Assembly (NCBI GenBank): GCA_964354375.1
Contig: CAYGZQ010000035.1
Location: 1-41,690 of the forward strand
From: CAYGZQ01 sp964354375 [NCBI: uncultured Planctomycetota bacterium]
GTDB lineage: Bacteria > JAJVIF01 > JAPKYR01
Direction of reading: 5' to 3'
DNA: 41,690 nucleotides
Every line of letters starts with the position of its first letter. The stretch's first letter is position 1. Positions 1 through 6,739 of this stretch are shown here, in pieces. The notes beneath the pieces are model-generated. The model made no database searches. It had not been told where the DNA came from and was given only the letters and a program-made list of their open reading frames with translations. Made by a program: the position numbers and the translations under genes.

Positions 1-151
1 CGTCGTACACGTACCTCATCAGCGTCTCAGCCCACTCCTCGCTCACAGAGTCGTCATTCCATCTCTGCCACACGCGACCCATAGCATCATACCACATGTT
101 GCCGCGAACATTGGGGGTGCCGGACGCGGGATTTTTGAGAGGGCACGGCAT
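1..151 (-). pseudogene. RHS/YD-repeat protein remnant, cut by the window edge
   Basis: The minus strand is open from an in-frame TAG (161-163) to the window edge. It encodes residues typical of RHS/YD repeats, with YDAMGRVWQRW followed by LMRYVYD. Such repeats form the shell of RHS-type secreted proteins. They normally sit deep inside very long proteins, yet here the frame opens only just upstream, and the sole upstream ATG (149-151) lies inside a 20-bp palindrome. This suggests a gene broken at its 5' side, perhaps by the repeat. The rest lies outside the window, so an odd small intact gene cannot be excluded. Confidence 0.4.
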
Positions 152-160
152 GCCGTGCCC
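141..160. repeat. 20-bp perfect palindrome
   Basis: GGGCACGGCA is followed directly by its exact reverse complement. On the right it is flanked by CTACGG. It is a compact self-complementary unit of the sort dispersed as REP-like repeats in many genomes. It lies where the RHS-like reading frame breaks off. A second small hairpin, CGGTAG-CAG-CTACCG, follows at 199-213. Confidence 0.7.
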
Positions 161-237
161 CTACGGAGGCGGCCTTTCAAGGCAAGGAAGGCAAGGGTCG
201 GTAGCAGCTACCGAATACTGAAACGCCCTCCCTGACG

Positions 238-457
238 GGGCTGTTGAAGAACGTAAATCGAGCTTAATCTGGTGGCACCCTCAGGCGGAAAGACTGCGCG
301 AGCAGGCTTTCTGCCTGGGGGTGTTCGATCTATTAATCCCTCTCTTCATGAGGCATTCAAGTGACTGGTCCAGCACCCCCAGGCTCGAGGACTCGCCTGA
401 GGGTGCCACGCCTGAAATGCCGTCCATGCGCGAAATCGGACTTTTTCACAACAGCCC
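238..457. mobile_element. MITE-like nested inverted-repeat element (220 bp)
   Basis: The ends are GGGCTGTTG (238-246) and CAACAGCCC (449-457). They are flanked by the direct repeat CTGACG (232-237 and 458-463), which looks like a target-site duplication. Inside are two further perfect inverted pairs: 16 bp at 272-287 with 394-409, and 11 bp at 313-323 with 374-384. The whole element could fold into one long arm. There is no transposase; a 64-codon frame in it has no recognisable features. Ends of the GGCTGTTGAA type occur on several IS families, so a non-autonomous derivative moved in trans is the best reading. Confidence 0.65.
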
Positions 458-492
458 CTGACGGTCGGGCCTCTGAATGGCGGTGGATGGTG

Positions 493-1365
493 CTATCTCG
501 GGTTGGGGCCGGTCACGGTGGGATTCTCGGGATACGAAGTCCACTCCGTGAATGATCCCTCGTAGATCACCACCCTTGGAAAGCCGAGATACCATTTCAG
601 CAGCAGGAACAGGCCGGTCGCTTCCCGACCGGTCCCGCAGGAGCATACGACGGCCCTGTCGCTCTTGACTCCTTTTCCGTTCAGAATCGCCGTGATCTCC
701 TCGTCGGTCTTGAGCAGTCGGGGGTTGTCGTGATGCGTGAAGTCGAGCCACGGAAGATTCACCGCGCCCGGGATGTGACCGGGTCTGATCCATGGCCCCT
801 GCCCCTCGTACAGAGCCTTCGGACGCGCGTCCAGCAGAATCACGTCCTCACGGTCCTTCATCGCCTTGAACTCCACGTATCTCACGAAGTACTCGCGGTG
901 GACGTGGACGGAAAAGTCCGACTCCTCGTACCTGGGGAACTCCTTCGACAGCCTTCCGCCGTCGGTCTTCCATTGTTCGATGCCGCCGTCCAGGACCAGC
1001 ACATTGCCGTAGCCGAACCGGGCCAGCGAATAGGCCATCATGGTCTGTTCCAGGCCGTCTCCCCAGCCCTTGCACGCTCCCTTGCCGGAATATACGACCA
1101 CGGGCACTTCCGAGCGCAGACCCATTCGACGGGCGAGCATCTGGAATACCTCAGGCTGGATGTACTCCCCCGGAAGTCCCTTCAGCGGGATGCGAAGCAA
1201 CCGTTCGTTCATGTATCGCGCTCCGGGGATATGTTCCTGGATGTAGTCGTGTATGTCGGGCTGCACGTCGAGGATCACCAGGTTCTCGTCGCGCAGATGA
1301 TCCATCAGCCAATCGGTCGAGACCCATTTAACCGGACCCTTTCCGTACGGATACTGCCTGGACAT
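493..1365 (-). CDS. Two-domain rhodanese-like sulfurtransferase
   Basis: The 290-aa protein has two rhodanese domains (about 11-135 and 150-285), like thiosulfate or 3-mercaptopyruvate sulfurtransferases, which move a sulfane sulfur from donor to acceptor via a cysteine persulfide. The C-terminal active-site loop is CSCGTGREAT, with Cys243 as the likely catalytic residue. The N-terminal domain has YSGKGACKG at the equivalent place, so it looks non-catalytic, as is usual. IPGA motifs occur in both domains (47-49 and 198-201). I chose the ATG at 1365 because GGGAGGCG lies just upstream. A longer frame starting at 1434 would begin inside the neighbouring MITE. No signal peptide is seen, so it is probably cytoplasmic. 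The substrate cannot be told from sequence. Confidence 0.85.
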   Translation of the reverse strand: MSRQYPYGKGPVKWVSTDWLMDHLRDENLVILDVQPDIHDYIQEHIPGARYMNERLLRIPLKGLPGEYIQPEVFQMLARRMGLRSEVPVVVYSGKGACKGWGDGLEQTMMAYSLARFGYGNVLVLDGGIEQWKTDGGRLSKEFPRYEESDFSVHVHREYFVRYVEFKAMKDREDVILLDARPKALYEGQGPWIRPGHIPGAVNLPWLDFTHHDNPRLLKTDEEITAILNGKGVKSDRAVVCSCGTGREATGLFLLLKWYLGFPRVVIYEGSFTEWTSYPENPTVTGPNPR

Positions 1366-1421
1366 CGAATCGCCTCCCTTTCCGGCGTTTGATGGGTGAC
1401 GATTGTACCACGGAAACCGGC

Positions 1422-1573
1422 GAGGCTGTCTCAAAACTCAATGAACTGGTGACAAAGGAGTTGGATCGGGAGGGCGAGGCTCCCGCCGAGCCGCACTATC
1501 ACAGCGGTTACGGCTCAGCGGGAGCTTCGCCCTCCCGAATTTGGCGGAACGTTGGGTGTCTTAAGACAGCCTC
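1422..1573. mobile_element. MITE-like element (152 bp) with CCGGC target duplication
   Basis: The terminal inverted repeats are GAGGCTGTCT (1422-1431) and AGACAGCCTC (1564-1573), an exact 10-bp match. The element is bounded by the direct repeat CCGGC (1417-1421 and 1574-1578), consistent with a 5-bp target duplication. It contains a strong internal hairpin but no transposase. It sits between the divergent rhodanese and metallopeptidase genes, so it forms part of both upstream regions. Confidence 0.7.
1466..1538. repeat. 28-bp imperfect inverted repeat within the MITE
   Basis: The arms 1466-1493 and 1511-1538 match as reverse complements at 26 of 28 positions, around a 17-base loop. Read as protein on the plus strand, the arms give GEAPAEP and SAGASPS. 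These strings come from the repeat's base pattern and do not indicate a real gene. Confidence 0.8.
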
Positions 1574-1597
1574 CCGGCTGTCCGGACTATTCTCTTG

Positions 1598-1606
1598 TGC
1601 TACAAT
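1598..1606 (+). promoter_or_regulatory. Possible extended -10 promoter for the metallopeptidase gene
   Basis: TGC-TACAAT fits an extended -10 element (TGn plus five of six TATAAT bases). The -35 position is poor, as is usual for extended -10 promoters. Transcription would start near 1613, about 27 bases before the ATG at 1640. The site lies just outside the right end of the MITE. Confidence 0.4.
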
Positions 1607-1639
1607 ACGCGCAACTGACCTGAGAAGCTCCGATTTGTC

Positions 1640-3001
1640 ATGCCTCCAACTCGACGAGCACTTTTCCACCTGGGAGACATAGCCGAACTCAAGCAGATCG
1701 GCCAGGAGCGCGAAGGCGCCGCCGAGCTTGCGGACGTGCGACGATGGGTCAAGATCGCCAAGAAGACTCGGACCCTCGCCCTCCACGCCCAGCAGTGGGA
1801 GGCAGTGCAGGAATATTTCGAGGAGAACGGGGTCGAGGATGACGATCTGCACCTTTGGAGAAGCTACCGCACGCTGATCACACAGCGCAAGATGGGAGTC
1901 TACAACGATTTCCTGACGCAAACCGACATTCTCGCACAGGACTATTACTATAATTTCTTCTCCTCATCGCTCCTGGAGGGCACGTTGAAGCGCTATGCCG
2001 CCGACGCGCTGCCGCTGACTTTCCTGGGACGCAGCGAGGACTATTACTACACTTATACACACGCGCACGAGCATCCCATCGCCCTTGTGTCGATCCCGCG
2101 GAAGGGCGCCACGTCGGCCTGGAACTGGCTCGCGCTTCCGCACGAGATCGGGCACAACATTTTCGACAATGTCATCGGCTACGAGCGCGAGCTGGGCCGG
2201 AAAGTGCGATCGGTCCTGTCGGCGGAGCGGTTCAAGATACCCGGCGGACGCCTTCCGTATCATCTGGCCAAGACCGCACTGATGGAGATTGTCTGGACCT
2301 TCTGGCTCGACGAAGCGATGGCGGACATAATCGGGACCCTGTTCGCGGGACCCGCCTACGTGATGGCGCGGCAGGAGGACTCGTGCGACATCGCCGCCGA
2401 CCTCGGGGGCGCACACATAACCCTCTGGGATGTCAAGGGCATGGAAATGATGAAACACCCGGTCTGCCACTTCCGGGTGTGCATCTGCACGGAGGTGCTC
2501 AGGCGGATCGGTTTTGCGGGGGACGCGGCGGAGCTGGACCTTCGCTGGCAGGGCATCCATCCCAGGGTGACCGAGTACGTATGGTTCGATCCCGCCGCAG
2601 GGTACAAGGAGCTGTTCAGGATTTCGCGGAAGGAGCTCACGCGCGCGATGAACCTGCTTCTGGACGTCGCGCTCGACCGGAAGATCCGGGTGCTCAACAA
2701 TCACTCGCTCGTCGAGCTGATCCGTTACACTCCCGAGGAGCACGCGCTTGTGCTGCAGCTCGAGCGCGAGCTCACGTGCAGGAATCCGCGGTTTCCCAGG
2801 GCTGCGCGACCGCGCATGATCCTGGCCGCGAGCAGGTTTGCGTTCGAGCGCGACCCCGAGAACGCCGACCTGATCCACGAGAACGCGGTAAAGGGCATCC
2901 TCGCTCTCGCCGCCAACGCCCGCCCGCCGAGAAAGAAGACCCAGAAACCTTCATCAAGGCGCAAACGGGACAAACGAGGCCACGACCACAAACTCGCTTG
3001 A
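1640..3001 (+). CDS. Putative zinc metallopeptidase (HExxH), 453 aa
   Basis: The protein carries HEIGH at 168-172, the zinc-binding and catalytic motif of HExxH peptidases. It is followed by LDEAMADIIG (about 223-232), whose Glu225 could be the third zinc ligand, as in gluzincins. The rest is mostly helical with no clear family I can name. No signal peptide or membrane segment is seen, and the C-terminal ~25 residues are very basic (KKTQKPSSRRKRDKR), possibly for nucleic-acid or membrane contact. The base composition is GC-rich like the rest of the window and unlike the island that starts about 20 bases after its stop. It is therefore probably an ordinary chromosomal gene and not part of that island. 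The substrate is unknown. Confidence 0.65.
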   Translation: MPPTRRALFHLGDIAELKQIGQEREGAAELADVRRWVKIAKKTRTLALHAQQWEAVQEYFEENGVEDDDLHLWRSYRTLITQRKMGVYNDFLTQTDILAQDYYYNFFSSSLLEGTLKRYAADALPLTFLGRSEDYYYTYTHAHEHPIALVSIPRKGATSAWNWLALPHEIGHNIFDNVIGYERELGRKVRSVLSAERFKIPGGRLPYHLAKTALMEIVWTFWLDEAMADIIGTLFAGPAYVMARQEDSCDIAADLGGAHITLWDVKGMEMMKHPVCHFRVCICTEVLRRIGFAGDAAELDLRWQGIHPRVTEYVWFDPAAGYKELFRISRKELTRAMNLLLDVALDRKIRVLNNHSLVELIRYTPEEHALVLQLERELTCRNPRFPRAARPRMILAASRFAFERDPENADLIHENAVKGILALAANARPPRKKTQKPSSRRKRDKRGHDHKLA

Positions 3002-3019
3002 ATTTCCGCACTACTGCCA

Positions 3020-3048
3020 TTGACAGTTGCCGCAAATGAAAATACACT
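3020..3048 (+). promoter_or_regulatory. sigma70-type promoter of the candidate defence operon
   Basis: A perfect -35 box TTGACA (3020-3025), a 17-base spacer and a -10 box TACACT (3043-3048) lie in the gap after the metallopeptidase gene. The expected start is near 3055, giving a leader of about 80 bases before the ATG at 3135. The leader is purine-rich at its end (AAGGAAAGGAAAG), which serves as the ribosome-binding site. The four-gene cluster thus seems to have its own promoter. Confidence 0.6.
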
Positions 3049-3134
3049 CAGTCAAGGAAGCAGGCTTTGATCTTGGCTTCAATCGGGTGCACCAAACACA
3101 AGCTCATTAGACTAAGGAAAGGAAAGAAGTGGCC

Positions 3135-3731
3135 ATGACGAAGAAAAGCGGATTGAAAGACCTTCTCATGATCCTTCTCTACGCAAAGGGCCACAGAGAG
3201 ATTCAGTGTGAGGCGATCCAGGGCAGGACCAGGTTAGTCAAGATGGTGTTCCTGTTCAAGGAGGAACTGTGGAGAAAGCTCAAACTGAACAAGGTTATCC
3301 CGGAGAAAGCGCTACCCGATTTCCAGCCGTATGATTTCGGCCCTTTTGCGCCGGAGGTATTCTCAGACCTTGAGTTCCTGGTCGAGACTGGGTTTGTTGA
3401 GGAGCGGGTCCTTGCCAACGAGCGCCTTGCCGACGAAGAAGCTCTTGAACTGTGGTACTGGCGATCAAGTTCCGCTGCAACCGATGAGGACTTGGAGGAG
3501 CAACAGACCTACCAGTATCAACTCACTCAACTAGGGCGAGATTTCGTCCAGCAGGAGTTACGCCCAGACCTTAACCTTACTGATGACCAGATGAAACTGA
3601 TTGATGACTTCAAATCGCGGTGCACAGGCACATCCCTGCGCTCCCTGTTGAGATACGTTTACGCGAAGTATCCGAAAATGACCACGAAATCGAAGATACG
3701 GGATGAGATCCTCTCACAAGAGCCCTACTAA
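3135..3731 (+). CDS. YwgA/SocA-like protein, first gene of the candidate defence cluster
   Basis: The 198-aa protein has the signature of YwgA-like and SocA/Panacea-type proteins: GRTRLVKMVFL at 30-40, then FQPYDFGPFAPEVFSDLEFL at 63-82. The fold is a small helical, winged-helix-like domain. Known relatives act as antitoxins or chaperone-like adaptors, or have no known role. A GTG at 3129 is possible, but the ATG at 3135 is better spaced from GGAAAG. The gene overlaps the next one by 29 bases. As the first gene it could be the regulator or antitoxin that holds the SIR2 or nuclease component in check, but that is inference from context. Confidence 0.65.
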   Translation: MTKKSGLKDLLMILLYAKGHREIQCEAIQGRTRLVKMVFLFKEELWRKLKLNKVIPEKALPDFQPYDFGPFAPEVFSDLEFLVETGFVEERVLANERLADEEALELWYWRSSSAATDEDLEEQQTYQYQLTQLGRDFVQQELRPDLNLTDDQMKLIDDFKSRCTGTSLRSLLRYVYAKYPKMTTKSKIRDEILSQEPY

Positions 3732-4164
3732 CGGAAGGCTGACAACTCCTCAAAGCGAACATGCGCTCGTTGAGGCTGCCTTCACTCGGATTTCGGCGTA
3801 TCCCGGAGTCCGGGTCTGTTGCAATGTCGGCCTGCTGGGTCGCTGCATTGACATGGTCTTCGTGCGAAACGGACGTGTGTACACCGTTGAGTTCAAACTG
3901 CATGACTTGCGAAGAGCGATCGGGCAAGCTCGAGACCACAGGCTGGGCTGTGATTTCGCCTACATATGTATGCCGGATCGCAGACTCAGCAAAAGTTCAA
4001 GGGCCATGATGAGGGATGCGGGGGTTGGCCTGTTTTTCTATTGTGCGGAGGGCACATGGCCATTCACGACAGTCCAGAAAGCCCCCCGTTCAGATGAGAC
4101 CTGGTCAGTCGCTCGCTCACAGTTGTTACGATATCTCATGGAAAGGGATAAGGCAGAGTCATGA
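3703..4164 (+). CDS. PD-(D/E)XK nuclease-like protein, second gene of the cluster
   Basis: This 153-aa protein has the pattern of a minimal PD-(D/E)XK nuclease: an early acidic helix (SEHALVEAAF, Glu19), then GRCIDMVFV with Asp50, then YTVEFKLHD with Glu63 and Lys65, and Gln75 in the following helix (AIGQA). These are the metal- and phosphate-binding positions in this fold. A strand with DFAYICMP (84-91) follows, as expected. It could cut DNA or RNA, or act as a sensor. No DNA-binding domain is attached. The start overlaps the previous gene by 29 bases and the stop overlaps the next start by 4 (ATGA), so translation is probably coupled. Confidence 0.65.
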   Translation: MRSSHKSPTNGRLTTPQSEHALVEAAFTRISAYPGVRVCCNVGLLGRCIDMVFVRNGRVYTVEFKLHDLRRAIGQARDHRLGCDFAYICMPDRRLSKSSRAMMRDAGVGLFFYCAEGTWPFTTVQKAPRSDETWSVARSQLLRYLMERDKAES

Positions 4165-5546
4165 CGAAAGAAAAGGATGCGATTGCCGGTCTTCATGTGG
4201 TTCGGTATGGAACCGCTGCCGACCAGAAGTTTCTGGTCGAATTCCTGGATACGTACGATGAACTAGTAATCAACGCTAATATGGTTGCCCATATCCGGGC
4301 TGCTCTGGCGGATTTCTTGAGTACTAAGGCGAAGGGGAAGCCGTTTTTCATCGATCCGCAAACCCATGCTTTCCAGCATGACATCAGCAACCTCATTTCC
4401 ACGTCACAGAGAGAATCTATCCGAAAGAACCCACCGATCAAGCGCTCCATCCAGCGCTTACTGGATGCCTACGGTGACCCCGTCTCTCGTGTTGTCGCAA
4501 GTGGTAGACCCCTCCTTCCCGGGGATTTCAGAGACAAAGGCGAGACTAGGGAATTCTGCCGCCGGGTATTAGAGTTTCAGCAAACAAGCTTCCCGAGCGA
4601 AGTCAAGGAGTCGGATGCTTCGAAGTACTTCGAGTTCCGAAAAAAGAAGCAGGGGATTCAAGCTCCGACGATTGAGCCGTCGTTGGTCGTAGCCCCCTAT
4701 TTCTTTATAAGCTCAGCAACGATGGACAGCTGGCTGACCAGGAATATCGAATGTGGAGCCTATTGCCTGGAACATCGAAATCGCCTGCCAGTAGGTATTC
4801 AGATTGTGATTTCGCAGGACATCCTACTCAATGAGAGCCGCCGCGGCCAGCTCATCTCCGAATATAAACAGCTTCAGCCGGACGTTTTTCTTGTCTGGAT
4901 CGACCAGTTCTCAGAGCACGAGGCATCTGAGGAATTGTTGCTGGCTTACGTGAAACTTATCAGAGGACTTGAATCTACCCCTGTTGTAAACGTGTATGGT
5001 GGGTTCCTTTCCGTTGCGCTCGGAAGATGCGGCATTCTCTCGAATCTTGGGGGAGTCGCTCACGGTCTCGGGTACGGAGAAGATCGTCCGGTAATCCCTG
5101 TGGGGGGTGGAATCCCGACTGCCAAGTATTACTCCCCCGTATTGCACAGGCGACTGGCCTTCCGTGACGCGCTCAGAGCGGTCCGCGCTCTCGGCGGCAT
5201 GAAGACTCCTCAAGACTTCTATAAGAACGTATGCGACTGCGCAGAGTGCAGGGAAGTGATCAAACGGAATCCGGAAACGGATTTCGAAGAGTACGGCAAG
5301 TCCCGGCCAATCTATTTCACTCGCATGACGACGCCAATCGTCATGGACTATCCCCTTCCGCAGACCAGAGATCGCTGTTTGCGTCACTACATGAAGTGTA
5401 AGCATAGAGAATACACAGGCACGTTGAGCTTGGAGTCAGTCCTGGATGACCTCAAGAAGGGAAAGGGCCTCGAAAAACACATCGGTCTCGACTCTGTCTC
5501 CCATTGCCTGACGTGGGACAAGGTCCTGCGCAGAAAGGGGCCATGA
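4161..5546 (+). CDS. Probable TIM-barrel protein with TGT-like CxCxxC motif
   Basis: The 461-aa protein is not one I can name with confidence. Strands such as PFFIDPQTHAF (61-71), SLVVAPYFF (174-182), GIQIVISQD (212-220), DVFLVWID (241-248) and VVNVYGGF (275-282), then a Gly-rich GGVAHGLGYGE (297-307), suggest a TIM barrel. CDCAEC at 358-363 is the CxCxxC spacing of the zinc site in tRNA-guanine transglycosylases (TGT) and their DNA-modifying relative DpdA. The fourth ligand could be His409 or His415, further away than the usual ~26 residues. If right, it could be a base-exchange enzyme or a binding protein derived from one. It starts and ends in 4-base ATGA overlaps, and it is the largest protein of the cluster. 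Confidence 0.5.
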   Translation: MTKEKDAIAGLHVVRYGTAADQKFLVEFLDTYDELVINANMVAHIRAALADFLSTKAKGKPFFIDPQTHAFQHDISNLISTSQRESIRKNPPIKRSIQRLLDAYGDPVSRVVASGRPLLPGDFRDKGETREFCRRVLEFQQTSFPSEVKESDASKYFEFRKKKQGIQAPTIEPSLVVAPYFFISSATMDSWLTRNIECGAYCLEHRNRLPVGIQIVISQDILLNESRRGQLISEYKQLQPDVFLVWIDQFSEHEASEELLLAYVKLIRGLESTPVVNVYGGFLSVALGRCGILSNLGGVAHGLGYGEDRPVIPVGGGIPTAKYYSPVLHRRLAFRDALRAVRALGGMKTPQDFYKNVCDCAECREVIKRNPETDFEEYGKSRPIYFTRMTTPIVMDYPLPQTRDRCLRHYMKCKHREYTGTLSLESVLDDLKKGKGLEKHIGLDSVSHCLTWDKVLRRKGP

Positions 5547-6739
5547 CGAAAGAGCCGAAAACGGTTTATGTGCTCGGTGCCGGTTTCTCAAAGGACGCTG
5601 GTTACCCCCTGCAAGCTCGTATCTTGCCCAAGCTTCAGGCACTGAGGAAAGCCCCTCGCTTAGATCCCTCTTCGAGGGAGTCAAGGGCTCGCAGTTCCTC
5701 GCAAGAGATCAGGAAAAGGTATCAGGGGCTCATTAGAGCATGCTCCTTCCCTTCAGTTGACGAGTTGCTAAGGGAGCGGCCGAGGCTTTGTCTTGAAGAT
5801 ATCTTCACATTTCTGGATCAGAGCATAGAGCGGCGAGATAGTTACCGTGAATTCACTTGGATAGACTTAGAGGAGCACCGTATAAGCTTCAATGCTGCCA
5901 TCCTGTCTGTTTTCCACTTGTGCGGGGAGTCGAAAACGGACACCACCTTCTACGAACGCCTGGCGGCAAGTATGATATTTCGCCGCATCTCCGCAGGTCG
6001 CGCCGGCGATCCTTTCGCCATTGTATCCGTGAACTGGGACAGCCTAATCGAAGATTCTATATACGCTTGCATTAGCAGGGCTCACGTCGAGGGCGAGATT
6101 GATGTCGACTACGGTTGCTTCAGCAATGCCCTAGGCACAAGTCCTCATACTCCATCCATCACGCAGAAGGCCAAGGGCATGTTCAACGTGAAGTGCTTCA
6201 AACTTCACGGTTCAGTGAACTGGCTTTTATGTCCCGCCTGCAATCGCTTGTTCTCCGGCTTAGGATCGGACGAGAAGGAATGGGAACTATATGCGCTGAA
6301 ACGTGCCTGCTCAGTCTGTGAATCCCTCAGACCTCCGGAGTCACCAGGAAAGACACCTCAACTGGAGCCATTTTTCGTGACACCCACATATGTAAAGCAA
6401 TTCAATAATCCTCACATCCAGATGGTCTGGCACAATGCCTACATAGAGCTTGCCGAAGCGCAGAAGATAGTGTTCATTGGCTATTCACTGCCTCCTTCGG
6501 ACTACCATGTTAGGACCCTCCTTCTCAGGGCTCTGAACCCTAGTGCTGATATCGTCGTGGTTTCACACGGAAGAAAGGACTTGAGAAACTACAAGAGTTT
6601 CTTCGGATCACGCGAGATTACATGGCAGACCGAAGGAGTACAGGCTTACTTCGACAACATCGTGAAGCAGCATTCACTGCGCGGCTGGATCCAGAAAGTC
6701 CGCAATGCTGCATTGGCAGCCCGCCCAGTTAGTGCTTAG
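5543..6739 (+). CDS. SIR2-like NAD-binding protein with a zinc ribbon, last gene of the cluster
   Basis: The 398-aa protein has SIR2-family marks in order: the NAD loop GAGFSKDAGYP (12-22), SVNWDSLIED (162-171), the catalytic-type His in KLHGSVNW (220-227), a zinc ribbon made of CPAC (230-233) and CSVC (256-259), and VFIGYSLPPSD (310-320). Bacterial SIR2-like proteins in antiphage systems (Thoeris ThsA, DSR, SIR2-pAgo) destroy NAD+ to stop infection, so this is the likely effector. I chose the ATG at 5543, which overlaps the previous stop as ATGA and follows GAAAGGGG. A start at 5504 is less likely. Its 3' end overlaps the convergent glycosyltransferase gene by 11 bases. No TIR, HerA or Argonaute gene is nearby. 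Confidence 0.8.
   Translation: MTKEPKTVYVLGAGFSKDAGYPLQARILPKLQALRKAPRLDPSSRESRARSSSQEIRKRYQGLIRACSFPSVDELLRERPRLCLEDIFTFLDQSIERRDSYREFTWIDLEEHRISFNAAILSVFHLCGESKTDTTFYERLAASMIFRRISAGRAGDPFAIVSVNWDSLIEDSIYACISRAHVEGEIDVDYGCFSNALGTSPHTPSITQKAKGMFNVKCFKLHGSVNWLLCPACNRLFSGLGSDEKEWELYALKRACSVCESLRPPESPGKTPQLEPFFVTPTYVKQFNNPHIQMVWHNAYIELAEAQKIVFIGYSLPPSDYHVRTLLLRALNPSADIVVVSHGRKDLRNYKSFFGSREITWQTEGVQAYFDNIVKQHSLRGWIQKVRNAALAARPVSA

Noticed and set aside
1389-1682. Small plus-strand open frame encoding GEAPAEP and SAGASPS
   Set aside because: The peptide is the translation of a hairpin repeat inside the MITE, not a gene.
4161-5546. The cluster as a dpd 7-deazaguanine DNA modification system
   Set aside because: Only the CxCxxC protein recalls DpdA; no other dpd genes or preQ0 synthesis genes are present.
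3020-6739. The cluster as a Thoeris system
   Set aside because: There is a SIR2-like protein but no TIR-domain partner, and the other three genes do not occur in Thoeris.
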